Assembly: GCA_944323925.1 (NCBI GenBank)
Contig: CALUUI010000008.1
Location: 1-64,000, forward strand
Reading direction: 5' to 3'
DNA: 64,000 nt
From: Candidatus Gastranaerophilales bacterium
GTDB taxonomy: Bacteria > Cyanobacteriota > Vampirovibrionia > Gastranaerophilales > Gastranaerophilaceae
In this document: piece after piece, positions 42,448 to 51,748 of the stretch
Position numbering within the stretch: position 1 is the stretch's first letter
Layout: each line of letters starts with the position of its first letter
Position numbers and translations under genes: made by a program
The notes under the pieces: model-generated
Told to the model about the DNA's origin: nothing
Databases searched by the model: none
The model's input: only the letters and a program-made list of their open reading frames with translations

Positions 42448-43074
42448 TTATTCTTTAGAATCATCAGAAGCCGCTTTTGCTTTTTCTTTTATTCTTAAAT
42501 CATATCTGTCATCCATATATTCTTGGCATTTATTATTCTCGTTACCGTTGCAAGAAACATTTCCGTTATTTGTAACTTTAATTTGTGCAAGCTCTGTATC
42601 TTCTCCCTTGATATCTGCACTAACTGTTATGGTAGCAGCTGTAGCATCAATTGTGACCGAATTAGCATTTTGCTCCGTAATTGAATATGTTATTCCGTCA
42701 TTGGTCTTAACAGTATTGGCCCCATTACCAGCAGCATATGTTCCGCCAACAGCCTTCGCAAAATAATAAGAGAACTTTCCAGTTCCAGAAGCAGGATCAG
42801 TTTGCCCTAATAATCCCAGAGGCTCCTTGGTTGAACACAACCCAAATTCTTCTAAGTTTCCGTTCTCATCATATACTGTAGGATACATTTCTGCATCATT
42901 TAACATCGATGCAACTGCAACTTCTGTTCTAGTATATGCTTTTATAAACAATGCTTTCTTTTGATCCGGTCTTACTTTTGCCATATTTGATGCCATTACT
43001 GATACCAAAACAGCTACTAATGCCATAGCAACAAGTATTTCTACCAAGGTAAAGCCTTTTTTATTTTTTGCCAT
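42448..43074 (-). CDS. Type IV pilin-like prepilin (pseudopilin)
   Basis: The 208-aa protein has a class III leader: MAKNKKG followed by FTLVEILVAMALVAVLVSVM. Prepilin peptidase would cut after G7, methylate F8 and leave E12 for filament assembly. The globular part is Thr/Ala/Asn-rich, with two Cys near the end (VSCNGNENNKCQEY) that may form a disulphide loop. No pilus assembly gene lies nearby, so it is an orphan minor pilin or pseudopilin. Ribosome site AAGGAGG. Confidence 0.9.
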   Translation of the reverse strand: MAKNKKGFTLVEILVAMALVAVLVSVMASNMAKVRPDQKKALFIKAYTRTEVAVASMLNDAEMYPTVYDENGNLEEFGLCSTKEPLGLLGQTDPASGTGKFSYYFAKAVGGTYAAGNGANTVKTNDGITYSITEQNANSVTIDATAATITVSADIKGEDTELAQIKVTNNGNVSCNGNENNKCQEYMDDRYDLRIKEKAKAASDDSKE

Positions 43075-43127
43075 AATATCCTCCTTATGAGTTATAAAAG
43101 GATTGTATCATATTGAGTAGAACAAGT

Positions 43128-44075
43128 CTATGATTTTATTAATAAACTTGCCCCAATAACGCCTGCTGTATTTCCTAACTGTGCAGGAACGATTTCTACA
43201 GCTTGAGCTGAAATTGGTATTGCACGTTTTGCAATGGTTTCTTTTATAGGATTAAGTAAAATTTCACCGGCATCAGCAACACCGCCACCAATAATTATTT
43301 TTTCAGGGTTTAATAAGTTAACTACACTAGTTAAACCGATACCAATGTATTCACCCATGATTGTAAATATCTTTTGTGCTACTCTGTCGCCTTGTTTTGC
43401 GGCTTCTGATACTATATAAGGGGTAATATCTGGATTTGCAAGTTCTCTATATTTTGTTGATTTACCACCCCTAATATATTCTTCAGCCATACTTACTATG
43501 CTTGGACCTGAGGCATACGCTTCTAAACAGCCTCTATCACCACATCCGCATAACGGTCCGCCTGTTATATCAAGTTTGATATGTCCGATTTCCCCTGCTG
43601 AATTACTTGCTCCTCTTACAAGTTTACCGTTTATTATCAAACCTGAACCAATACCTGTTCCTACTGTTATACAAATAAGGTTTTGACAGCCTTTACCAGC
43701 TCCGAAATTAAGCTCTCCTAATGCTGCACAGCGTACATCATTATCTACTCTTGTAGGAATGCCAAACTCTTCTTCAAAAACTTTGGCAATTGGCACATTT
43801 ACCCAGCCAGGAATGTTTGGAGCTAATCTTACTATTCCTTCTTGATAGTCTACTTGCCCAGGAAAACCAAAACCTATTCCTTCTATATCCTTGGAGGTCG
43901 AATTGGTTTCCTTTAACAAGTCACTTACTGCTTGCTTCATGTTGTTTATTGTATATTCATAACCCATCTCCGCTCTTGTTGGGATTGAATTTGAATATAT
44001 GATATTTCCTTTTTCTCCGACTAATGCTATCTTAACGTTTGTTCCGCCTACGTCTATTCCTATTCTGTTTGACAT
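43128..44075 (-). CDS. ROK-family glucokinase
   Basis: The 315-aa sugar kinase has the N-terminal phosphate motif IGIDVGGTNVKIAL and sugar-site E-x-G-H in SAGEIGHIKLD. The ROK zinc motif C-G-C-G-x-R-G-C-L-E is at about 178-187, and GVGTGIGSG-type loops follow (TVGTGIGSGLII). It phosphorylates glucose (or a related hexose) to feed glycolysis. It has its own ribosome site (AAAGGGA). Glucokinase is the best match, but other hexose substrates are possible. Confidence 0.93.
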   Translation of the reverse strand: MSNRIGIDVGGTNVKIALVGEKGNIIYSNSIPTRAEMGYEYTINNMKQAVSDLLKETNSTSKDIEGIGFGFPGQVDYQEGIVRLAPNIPGWVNVPIAKVFEEEFGIPTRVDNDVRCAALGELNFGAGKGCQNLICITVGTGIGSGLIINGKLVRGASNSAGEIGHIKLDITGGPLCGCGDRGCLEAYASGPSIVSMAEEYIRGGKSTKYRELANPDITPYIVSEAAKQGDRVAQKIFTIMGEYIGIGLTSVVNLLNPEKIIIGGGVADAGEILLNPIKETIAKRAIPISAQAVEIVPAQLGNTAGVIGASLLIKS

Positions 44076-44195
44076 CTAAATCCCTTTCATTCTTATTTCG
44101 TACTATATAGCTATATTTTATAACAAACTTAACTAAATAAAAGTCAAATTATCAACTATTATTTGAAAATCATACGGATAGATTAATTTAAAAAT

Positions 44196-44232
44196 AAAAA
44201 GACCTTGATTATTTTTCTATCAAGATCTTTTT
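44196..44232. terminator. Terminator near the SIMPL-domain gene
   Basis: A 14-bp stem with one mismatch (44196-44209 with 44219-44232; core GACCTTGAT/ATCAAGATC) is flanked by A and T runs. It acts for the minus-strand gene 44256-44996. Confidence 0.75.
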
Positions 44233-44255
44233 AAGGTTTAATTTTTATCTTAATT

Positions 44256-44996
44256 CTATTTTACAGAATATGTAATTTTAACGTCGGCTTGGATTTTAAT
44301 AACCCCCGGTTCTATTGAAGGAGTTGAAAAACTTTCTGCACTACCTGCACTTGCTGTATCAGCTTTTAAATTCACTGCAGCATATCTAGTTCTTGCATAT
44401 CCATTTTCGCTGTTTATTATTGTTATATCCTTGACATTCTTGATTGATACACCAGAGGCTGTTGCTGCTACTTTTGCTTGTTTTTCTGCTTTTTTTATTG
44501 CACAAGTTAGTAGTTCTTCTCTGTATTGTTCATAATTTGATACACTGAAATTTAAGTTAGATACTCCGCTTGCTCCTAGTTTAATTGCTTTTTCAATTAT
44601 AACAGGAATTTTGTCTATTGATTGCGTATGAACAACTACCATGTTTGTTACTTGATATTTGTCAAAAGATCTTTTACTTCCGTTGTAGGTATATAGAGAA
44701 TCTGCTCTAAAATCAGATGTCTTTACATAATCCCCGTTCTTTTTATCAATTATCGTATTTAATCCGTTTAGTACCTCTTGAGAAATTCTGTTGTTTTCGT
44801 TCATTGCTGTTTGCATTGATTTTGCATTTTCTGTTTGTACTTCAATGTTAACTTCTACTGTATCCGGGGTAACCTCTTTTGACGCATTTGCACTTACTGA
44901 TAATGTGTTTGTTTCATTATAAGGTACGTTTTGCGCCTGTATTGCTCCGCAAGTTAATAATAAACCCATTAACACAATTGCCATTTTCTTTTTCAT
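44256..44996 (-). CDS. SIMPL-domain (DUF541) periplasmic protein
   Basis: The 246-aa protein has a signal peptide (MKKKMAIVLMGLLLTCGAIQA). The SIMPL domain begins with TLSVSANASKEVTPDTVEVN and includes the typical YQVTNMVVVHTQSIDKIPVI. The mature part ends in ADVKITYSV. SIMPL proteins are periplasmic or outer-membrane associated and of uncertain role (oxidative stress protection in some bacteria). The gene is flanked by terminators and is monocistronic. Ribosome site AAGGAG. Confidence 0.92.
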   Translation of the reverse strand: MKKKMAIVLMGLLLTCGAIQAQNVPYNETNTLSVSANASKEVTPDTVEVNIEVQTENAKSMQTAMNENNRISQEVLNGLNTIIDKKNGDYVKTSDFRADSLYTYNGSKRSFDKYQVTNMVVVHTQSIDKIPVIIEKAIKLGASGVSNLNFSVSNYEQYREELLTCAIKKAEKQAKVAATASGVSIKNVKDITIINSENGYARTRYAAVNLKADTASAGSAESFSTPSIEPGVIKIQADVKITYSVK

Positions 44997-45041
44997 TTTT
45001 TTCTCCTTATTCTTCTTTCTATTATAATACGATTTTTATAA

Positions 45042-45075
45042 AAAAAAGTTCAATCTAATCAGATTGAACTTTTTT
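45042..45075. terminator. Terminator of the 81-aa gene
   Basis: A perfect 15-bp stem (45042-45056 with 45061-45075; core GTTCAATCT) with AATC loop is rich in A and T at its ends. It would stop minus-strand transcription before the SIMPL gene. Confidence 0.88.
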
Positions 45076-45104
45076 ATCTTCTTTTTCCTCATTTTCTTTT
45101 ATGC

Positions 45105-45350
45105 CTAACAGGCTAATTTTTTGTAATATTTTTTGACATCACAGACTATATCTTTTACAAAATCTTCTAGTACAGCTTTAAATGGTTTATTTTCCATTCC
45201 GTCAAAAATATAATAGAGCGGATCTTTTCCGTTATTAAATCTCATCTGTCTATCTTTTTTATTTAGATATACACAGTGAAAGTTCTCGGGTATTTCTAAT
45301 GATCCAATTGGTTTTTTGTTTCGTTCTATTGCTTCTCTATCGTATGCCAT
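45105..45350 (-). CDS. Small hypothetical protein, 81 aa
   Basis: A compact basic protein with no signal peptide. PENFHCVYLNKKDRQMRFNN suggests a strand pair, and FKAVLEDFVKDIVCDVKKYY a C-terminal amphipathic helix. The ribosome site is weak (AAAGAGTAAG). A strong terminator just downstream on the same strand supports it as a real transcription unit. Family unknown. Confidence 0.65.
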   Translation of the reverse strand: MAYDREAIERNKKPIGSLEIPENFHCVYLNKKDRQMRFNNGKDPLYYIFDGMENKPFKAVLEDFVKDIVCDVKKYYKKLAC

Positions 45351-45666
45351 GTCTTACTCTTTCTTAATATTACCTGTATATATATAAAAACATTTTTTTT
45401 AGTCTAATTTCAGAGTGTTATAAATATGTAACAAAAGTTAACATTGTTTAGTTATATTATATTATTTTTAATTTTTTCCGAAATCACCTTAAAACTCTTT
45501 ATTCAATGAGTTTTTTCGGTTAAATCTTTAGTTTCAGAAATTTCATACTTTTTGCTGATTTTTTATAAAAATCTAATAATATCAATACTTTTTGAGAAAA
45601 AACGGCTTGCAATATTTTCTATGATAGGTATAATAGGAGTTGAACACATAAGAAAGGAGTTTTAAG
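45351..45666 (+). promoter_or_regulatory. HU promoter region (316-bp intergenic)
   Basis: TTGCAA (45607-45612), 16 bases and TATAAT (45629-45634) form a good promoter for the HU gene, with start near 45641 and ribosome site AGAAAGGAG at 45651-45659. Upstream lies an AT-rich stretch with an inverted pair AAAACTCTTTATTCAATGAGTTTT (45491-45514), which could be a terminator or operator. No gene is seen here. Confidence 0.65.
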
Positions 45667-45945
45667 ATGAACAAAGAAGAATTAGTTCAAGAGATTTCAA
45701 AAAAAGCTAAAGTTACTCAAAAAGAAGCAAGCGAAGTACTAGGTGCTTTAATTGATACTATTCAAAAGACAGTTTCTAAAGGTAAAAAAGTTACTTTAGT
45801 TGGTTTTGGTACTTTTGAACCACGTAAGAGAGCTGCTAGAAATGGTAGAAATCCACAAACTAATAAAGAAATTAAAATCCCTGCTAAAACAGTTCCTGTT
45901 TTCTCTGCAGGTAAAAACTTCAAAACTATTGTTAACGGCAAATAG
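45667..45945 (+). CDS. DNA-binding protein HU
   Basis: The 92-aa protein has the HU/IHF family signature GFGTFEPRKRAARNGRNPQT at about 46-65, followed by IKIPAKTVPVFSAGKNFK. It bends and compacts DNA as a dimer. The consensus ribosome site (AAAGGAG), strong promoter and strong terminator point to high expression. HU is favoured over IHF because no second subunit gene is nearby and the arm matches HU. Confidence 0.97.
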   Translation: MNKEELVQEISKKAKVTQKEASEVLGALIDTIQKTVSKGKKVTLVGFGTFEPRKRAARNGRNPQTNKEIKIPAKTVPVFSAGKNFKTIVNGK

Positions 45946-45968
45946 TCTTTAACGATTTTTAAGTTTTA

Positions 45969-46000
45969 AAAAGCCCGAAAGTTACTTTCGGGCTTTTGTT
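45969..46000 (+). terminator. Terminator after HU
   Basis: A perfect 13-bp stem AAAAGCCCGAAAG/CTTTCGGGCTTTT with loop TTA is followed by a T-rich tract. Confidence 0.92.
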
Positions 46001-46059
46001 TTTATTTGTATTTTTATGTTATCATTAATTTATTGGTATTATAAAAAAAGAGGTGATAT

Positions 46060-46857
46060 ATGGAAAAATTAGCAGAAATAGGTGTTTTTGGTGGCTCGGG
46101 ATTTTATAAATTTCTTGATGATATAGAGGAAGTGAAAGTTGAAACACCTTATGGAATGCCTAGTGATAATATTTTCCTTGGTAAAATTGGAGAACACAAA
46201 GTAGCTTTTCTTCCAAGACATGGCAGAAATCATACTATTTTACCTCATTTAATTAACTATAGAGCAAACGTTTGGGCAATGAAAGAAATTGGTTGTACTC
46301 GAGTTATATCACCTTGTGCGGCGGGAAGTTTGCAAAAACACGTTGAACCTGGACATTTTGTTATTTGTGATCAGTTTGTAGATTGGACTGACGGTAGAAA
46401 ATCTACTTTCTTTGAAGGACCGATTGTTACTCACCCATCACCTGCGGAAACTTATTGTCCGGAACTTAGAAGTTTAGCCATTAAAACAGCTAAAGATTTA
46501 GGAATTACAGTTCACGAACAAGGTACTGTTGTTGTTATCAACGGACCAAGATTTTCTACTAAGGCGGAGTCTAAATTCTTTACTAACCAAGGCTGGGAAG
46601 TTATCAATATGACTGCTTTCCCTGAAGCATACCTTGTTAAAGAAATGGATATGTGCCCACTTAATATTTCTTTGATTACAGATTATGATGCAGGTCTTGT
46701 TGGTGATGTGCCACCTGTTTCTCATCACGAAGTTATCAAAGTGTTTAATAACAATGTGGCTAATCTCAAAAAACTTTTATTTACTATGATTGAGAATATT
46801 CCGGCTCAAAGACTTAACTGTCATTGTGCGGAAACTAAGAAAAGCTCTCAAATGTAA
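46060..46857 (+). CDS. mtnP: S-methyl-5'-thioadenosine phosphorylase
   Basis: The 265-aa phosphorylase cleaves methylthioadenosine to adenine and methylthioribose-1-phosphate. It shows GVFGGSGFYKFL, FLPRHGRNHTILPHLINYRA and GPRFSTKAESKFF. It also shows NMTAFPEAYLVKEMDMCPLN and the TDYDAG motif, which favour MTA over other purine nucleosides. The adenine produced could feed the adenine deaminase encoded at 28966. It begins behind AAAAGAGGTGAT and is followed 15 bp later by the YggT gene. Confidence 0.95.
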   Translation: MEKLAEIGVFGGSGFYKFLDDIEEVKVETPYGMPSDNIFLGKIGEHKVAFLPRHGRNHTILPHLINYRANVWAMKEIGCTRVISPCAAGSLQKHVEPGHFVICDQFVDWTDGRKSTFFEGPIVTHPSPAETYCPELRSLAIKTAKDLGITVHEQGTVVVINGPRFSTKAESKFFTNQGWEVINMTAFPEAYLVKEMDMCPLNISLITDYDAGLVGDVPPVSHHEVIKVFNNNVANLKKLLFTMIENIPAQRLNCHCAETKKSSQM

Positions 46858-46872
46858 TTTATTGGAGGTTTA

Positions 46873-47139
46873 ATGAGTCTGGCTTATATTGTTGGGTTAT
46901 TATTTCATTTCTATTCATTGCTGATTTTTATAAGGATTCTTTTAACTTGGATTCCTAATATTGATTGGGGACAACAACCGTTCAAGATTATTAGAGAATT
47001 ATCAGATGCATACTTAAATATTTTTAGAAATGTTATTCCTCCGCTTGGCATGATTGATATTTCTCCGATGATTGCACTTATTGTTCTTTGGATTATACAA
47101 GGTGCAGTTGTTCGGTTACTTGTTATGCTTGGTTTATAG
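46873..47139 (+). CDS. YggT family membrane protein
   Basis: The 88-aa protein has two membrane helices (about 5-27 and 64-84). Between them is the family segment RILLTWIPNIDWGQQPFKII, then LNIFRNVIPPLGMIDISPMI. YggT/Ycf19 proteins occur in cyanobacteria, plastids and other bacteria, near division genes or in ion homeostasis. Ribosome site TTGGAGG. It is followed 37 bp later by tRNA-Arg. Confidence 0.93.
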   Translation: MSLAYIVGLLFHFYSLLIFIRILLTWIPNIDWGQQPFKIIRELSDAYLNIFRNVIPPLGMIDISPMIALIVLWIIQGAVVRLLVMLGL

Positions 47140-47176
47140 AAATTTTGTGATATAGTTTAAATATAATTAAAAATTT

Positions 47177-47252
47177 GCGGTTGTAGCTCAGTAGGATAGA
47201 GCGGAGGTTTCCTAAACCTTGTCTGCCGTGGGTTCGACTCCCTCCAGCCGCA
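47177..47252 (+). tRNA. tRNA-Arg (CCU anticodon)
   Basis: A 76-base cloverleaf has acceptor stem GCGGTTG/CAGCCGC and D arm GCTC..GAGC. The anticodon stem GAGGT/ACCTT has loop TTCCTAA, so the anticodon is CCU and reads AGG. The T arm GTGGG/CCCTC has one T-T mismatch. Discriminator A; CCA not encoded. Confidence 0.95.
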
Positions 47253-47309
47253 GATTTTTTTGCAAAAAAATTTTTTTCATATTTTATATAATTATCTTGT
47301 AATTCATTT

Positions 47310-49820
47310 ATGAAAATTTATAGTTGTACAAAATATAATACGCAAAAATATTATCAAAATAAGGATATTAATACTCCAAATTTTGCCTGCGCAAAAATCA
47401 AAAAACAATTACCAAAGCTAATACAACCGCAACAAACAGGTATAGAAGTTACAAAAAAAATATTGGAGGCTACATCTTCTGTCGCCACTGCAACTTCCTT
47501 ATTTTCTCAAATTATTATTTCCGGTAAAAATACCACATCTGACAAAACTACACCAAATATTGATGCATTAATCAATCAACAAGTAAAAATTACTCCGCTT
47601 AATAAAATTTCTGATGAAGAATTTGAGAATATAATTAAGAATACTGAATCTAATTCACAAAAAATTTTTGCTATGAAAATTTTATCTGATGAAAGACTAT
47701 ATAATAATAAAAGTGTAATGTATAATTTTACCTACTTATTAAAAGATGTACAAATACACTTTGATGAGGATTTCATCCAAAAGAAAATGGACATAATAGA
47801 TATTCTTTTATCGTCAAAAGCATACAACGAAACTAAAGATATAAAAAATACACTGGGATTATTAATTCATACAACATTACCATCAAGAGCCGAGTATTTG
47901 AAGTTACTTGTCAATGACAATGAAATTATCAATTGTATAAAAGAACATGAAGATGAAAAACAAAACCTGTTTTCCCATCTGATTAATGCTATTTGTTTCG
48001 GAGAAGATAATAGTAATCAAGAAATATATAATAAAGCAAAGAAATATGCAAGAGAAGGTATAAGGTTAAAAGACCAACTAAAGTCTGTAGCCAATGAAAT
48101 AAATAATTTTGATATATATAGCACATTTATACCTCTTAGAGTTGAGCTTAACCAAATTGAACAAATATGTGGCAAAGATACTATTCTTGCTGCCTTTGCT
48201 TTAAAATTAGACGGGCTTAAAGACTTTTTAAAAGATATTTATGAACTATGTAAAAATTTGCCTATTGAATCATATGAAAAATTAATTCTAAAATTTAATC
48301 CGAAAGAAAGTTACTCAGCTCTAAAACTGAAGAATGAAATTAGTATTCTTAAAAAAGAATATGGAACAACAAAAAGTCAAGATAAAAATGCACTTAAAAC
48401 TTTAGAAGATGAGATTAATACCAAAACACACGAGCTAAGAACAATAATAAAGGCAAAAATACCGCTATCACCACAACAAAAAATAAATAAATTATATGCT
48501 CTGCACGGACTTTCAGAAATCAGAGGTATAAATATTGAAAAATTTATTGATTTAGTCAAAGAAGATTCTCCTGAAAACATTGCGGAATGGAATAAACAAA
48601 TAAATAAAGAAATATTTAAAAAATTAGATATGGAATATGATGAACAGCTTTCTTACAGAGTGGATTTAGCCACTAACAGGTTCTTAGATAATATTATGCG
48701 TTCTGGTTCTTATTTTTGCAAAAATCTTAAAGAATTATTTGAAATATTACAAAATAATCCGGATAAATCTATAAAAAAAACGTTAAATACACTCCCGCAT
48801 AATATTGAAACCCGAAAACAATTTGAAGAGATGGGGCTAGACTATGACAAATGGGTAGAGAGTGATAAAAATTCTTTTATCACTCTTAAATTAATGCTTA
48901 ATACTGAAAAATCATGCCAAAATGCTATAAGAAACGTTGAAGCTGATTTTAATGATATTGCTTATTTAAATTTACCGCAGGAACAAAAAGATATACTTAA
49001 CAAAATATTAGGAAAAGAGGAGATCCATTTAAAAGAAATTCCCCAAATAATATATAATGAAAATGGAATAAATATAGGGGAAAGGAGTATTTTAAAATTA
49101 TTTGAAGGTGATACCCCTATTAGTTTTGAAAAATTATCAAAAGTAATTTCAACACTAAAGGAAGGCATGAATACTAAAGATTTTTGGACAAAAGAGCATG
49201 ATAATCAAGAATTAAACAATTATGTTAAAACTTTTTATAACCATATTATTAAACTAAGAAATGCAGAAATAAAGAATGCCCAATTTAGGAGATCTAACAG
49301 AGATACCAATATAAAAATCCGAAAGACAGATATGAATGATATAAAACATTCATTGTTTTTAGGTAATCACGCTTCGTGCTGTACTGCAGTAGGAAGCGGA
49401 CGTAACGAATTTTCTGCCCCAACTTATATTATGACAAAAGCAATTTCTGCAATTGAAATTATTGACAGTAAAGACGTTATCGGAAACTCCATGTGCTATA
49501 TTGCTGAGGTTGATGGTATACCTTCACTTGTATTAGATAACATTGAAATAAAAATAAAATATCAATATAATGACAAAATAAGAGATGCTTTTATGGAATA
49601 TGCAAAAAAATTAACAAAAGAAATCGGAGCAGAAGACATGCCGATTTATGCAGGTCCCTATAGACACAAGTTTAATATGGATATATATCCTTTGGCGAAA
49701 CATTCAGTTAAAATTAAAGGCTCTAGCGGGAAAAATGAAGTCTATATAGATTACGTAACTATGGGATATAAAATTAATAACATTCGAGTTGATACAGTTA
49801 AACTATATAAAATAAGATAG
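47310..49820 (+). CDS. 836-aa lineage-type hypothetical protein
   Basis: The protein begins with a short basic N-terminus (MKIYSCTKYNTQKYY then TPNFACAKIKKQLPK). It continues with about 600 residues of mostly helical, charged sequence, including a coiled coil near 355-385. The last about 150 residues form a distinct compact domain. It has FLGNHASCCTAVGSGRNEF at about 683-701 and conserved-looking IEIIDSKDVIGNSMCYIAEV, resembling in outline an acetyltransferase-like domain with a Cys-Cys motif (my impression only). No ribosome site is obvious; TATAAT at 47287 would leave an 11-base leader. No signal peptide. Function unknown. Confidence 0.78.
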   Translation: MKIYSCTKYNTQKYYQNKDINTPNFACAKIKKQLPKLIQPQQTGIEVTKKILEATSSVATATSLFSQIIISGKNTTSDKTTPNIDALINQQVKITPLNKISDEEFENIIKNTESNSQKIFAMKILSDERLYNNKSVMYNFTYLLKDVQIHFDEDFIQKKMDIIDILLSSKAYNETKDIKNTLGLLIHTTLPSRAEYLKLLVNDNEIINCIKEHEDEKQNLFSHLINAICFGEDNSNQEIYNKAKKYAREGIRLKDQLKSVANEINNFDIYSTFIPLRVELNQIEQICGKDTILAAFALKLDGLKDFLKDIYELCKNLPIESYEKLILKFNPKESYSALKLKNEISILKKEYGTTKSQDKNALKTLEDEINTKTHELRTIIKAKIPLSPQQKINKLYALHGLSEIRGINIEKFIDLVKEDSPENIAEWNKQINKEIFKKLDMEYDEQLSYRVDLATNRFLDNIMRSGSYFCKNLKELFEILQNNPDKSIKKTLNTLPHNIETRKQFEEMGLDYDKWVESDKNSFITLKLMLNTEKSCQNAIRNVEADFNDIAYLNLPQEQKDILNKILGKEEIHLKEIPQIIYNENGINIGERSILKLFEGDTPISFEKLSKVISTLKEGMNTKDFWTKEHDNQELNNYVKTFYNHIIKLRNAEIKNAQFRRSNRDTNIKIRKTDMNDIKHSLFLGNHASCCTAVGSGRNEFSAPTYIMTKAISAIEIIDSKDVIGNSMCYIAEVDGIPSLVLDNIEIKIKYQYNDKIRDAFMEYAKKLTKEIGAEDMPIYAGPYRHKFNMDIYPLAKHSVKIKGSSGKNEVYIDYVTMGYKINNIRVDTVKLYKIR

Positions 49821-49931
49821 ATTTTTTTGATTAAATTATAAACTTTCAACACGATATACTTTGAAACAAGTTAAGATTAGCAAACAGCGGAAGGATGAGA
49901 ATTTACAACGGGGGCAACTTAACTAAAAAAT

Positions 49932-51746
49932 TTATACACAATTATTAAAAAAATTATTTATTTTAATCTTGATATTTTCTTGAAATAGATATGAATATTT
50001 TTTTCGATTTCGTTTATCTTTAAATATTTCTTGATTTAAATAGCGCTCTGTATCAAATGGGTTTATAGTGCCTATAAGAATAATATCTGGATTAAATTTA
50101 TAAATATTCTCAGGTGAGATTTTTTTGTATCCATATTCTTCATCAAATTCTATTTCTTTGTTTTTGAATTTTATGTCTGAAATTCCTATTATATTTAGAT
50201 TAGATAGGTCATAATTGTTTTGTACTGCTTTAAAAAATATCCCTGTTCCATATATTAGAATTCGTTTATTTTTATATTTTTTCTCCAATTTTTTTAATTG
50301 ATTTTGAAAATTATTATTTACAAGTGTTGTTTTAAAAACCTCTTCTGATTCAATTAATTGTGCTTGACCGTGTAACAGTTGAACAGGGAAAAATTTATCC
50401 TCAAGGATTGAATAATCGGTTTTAAATATTTCATTGAATAATCTTCTAAATAGGTTTACCAGTGTACAATCATTATTTATACATTTTGGGTTGTATTGTT
50501 TTGGGAAATATATTGCAAGCAGAATTTTAAACCTATCATCATTATGACTTGCAATTGAATGGTCGCCGTGAATTATTATAATTGAATTTTCATTCATATT
50601 AGATTTTATATCATCTATTGATTTAATGAGCTGTTTATCAATATATTTTAGGTATGGGAAGTAGTATTTTACGTTCTTAATATTAACCAGTTTGTTTGGA
50701 GTTCCATCTTCCCTGCATACATAGGGAAAATGTGGCGCAAGCAAGTGGCCCATAAAGTATTTTGGGGCATTGATTTTTTCTCGTACAAAGTTTTTCAGCT
50801 CTGATTGGATTTCCTTTAAATTTGCATTTTTGAGGCTCAAATCCGGTAATTCTTTAAAGATGTATAATATTGATAAGTTTAGGAATACTTTTAATAATAT
50901 AAATTTCTTTTTTGAGTTTCTATTATTTAAAAGGTGCTTATAGCTGTTAAATGTTACCTTCGTCAAATGATATCCCTGTTGTGTAAGAATATTAGAAACA
51001 GCATTATTACCATAATATTTAAGAGTTTTAGTCGGGGCAAAAAAGTTTTCTTTAATATCAGCTAAATCTTTTATGTATTCCATATTCATCATAGATGGTA
51101 CGGAACAAGCGGTGTAGTTATAATTACTTTTGGCTTTTTCATATATCTCAAAACCTCTCTCTTTAAGAGCCTTTTTAAAATCTTCATCACACAAACCCTC
51201 TCTATCAAAACCGGTATGAGAATCTGCTATTATATGATAGATGTCCGGTAGATTACTAGTATTAAGCGTTTTAATGTTTACAGTTTGTTGCTTATTATGA
51301 GTATAAAGTTCTACCAATTGCTTAGTTATATCAACAATAACAAAGAAGGTTATAAACGCTGTTGTATAAAAAATTATTTTGCTGATTATTTGTGCAGAAA
51401 TTAATTTGGTAACAAGAACAACTATCCCTGATAGAGCTACACAACATATAATGAATAGAGCCAAAAAAGTTAGTTGATATTTTATAAGACTTCTTTTATA
51501 TTGACTGCATTGAGATATAAAAATGTAATTTGCATAAACCAGTAAAAAATATATAATACAAAATATTATTTCAGCAACATAAATATCACCAATAAAAAAA
51601 TTAAGTCCGAGAACTCCAAGTGTAATGACTATAACTAATAAAACCAGTGAAAAAATATAATCAAAAACAGATATTTCAGTGGAATTCTGGGCAAAAATTG
51701 AATGTATCGGAAACGTACAAAGTAAATATGGGAATAGAATTTCCAA
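49932..51746 (-). CDS. Membrane AlkP/sulfatase-like protein with C-terminal Rossmann domain
   Basis: The 604-aa protein has about four to five membrane helices in residues 1-140. An alkaline-phosphatase/sulfatase superfamily domain follows (about 160-460), with D175 in HIIADSHTGFD, a putative nucleophile T212 in NYTACSVPSMMN, and metal ligands in IIIIHGDHSIASHNDD. The C-terminal about 120 residues form a separate nucleotide-binding-like domain (KRILIYGTGIFFKAVQNNYD, then NPDIILIGTINPFD). The first part resembles enzymes that transfer phospho-head groups or hydrolyse sulfate/phosphate at the cell surface. It is the last gene of a three-gene unit, 2 bp after the methyltransferase gene. Confidence 0.85.
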   Translation of the reverse strand: MEILFPYLLCTFPIHSIFAQNSTEISVFDYIFSLVLLVIVITLGVLGLNFFIGDIYVAEIIFCIIYFLLVYANYIFISQCSQYKRSLIKYQLTFLALFIICCVALSGIVVLVTKLISAQIISKIIFYTTAFITFFVIVDITKQLVELYTHNKQQTVNIKTLNTSNLPDIYHIIADSHTGFDREGLCDEDFKKALKERGFEIYEKAKSNYNYTACSVPSMMNMEYIKDLADIKENFFAPTKTLKYYGNNAVSNILTQQGYHLTKVTFNSYKHLLNNRNSKKKFILLKVFLNLSILYIFKELPDLSLKNANLKEIQSELKNFVREKINAPKYFMGHLLAPHFPYVCREDGTPNKLVNIKNVKYYFPYLKYIDKQLIKSIDDIKSNMNENSIIIIHGDHSIASHNDDRFKILLAIYFPKQYNPKCINNDCTLVNLFRRLFNEIFKTDYSILEDKFFPVQLLHGQAQLIESEEVFKTTLVNNNFQNQLKKLEKKYKNKRILIYGTGIFFKAVQNNYDLSNLNIIGISDIKFKNKEIEFDEEYGYKKISPENIYKFNPDIILIGTINPFDTERYLNQEIFKDKRNRKKYSYLFQENIKIKINNFFNNCV

Positions 51747-51748
51747 AA

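Noticed and set aside
45491-45514. Possible terminator or operator hairpin upstream of HU
   Set aside because: The stem is short and imperfect, and no gene ends on the plus strand there; recorded only within the HU promoter region.
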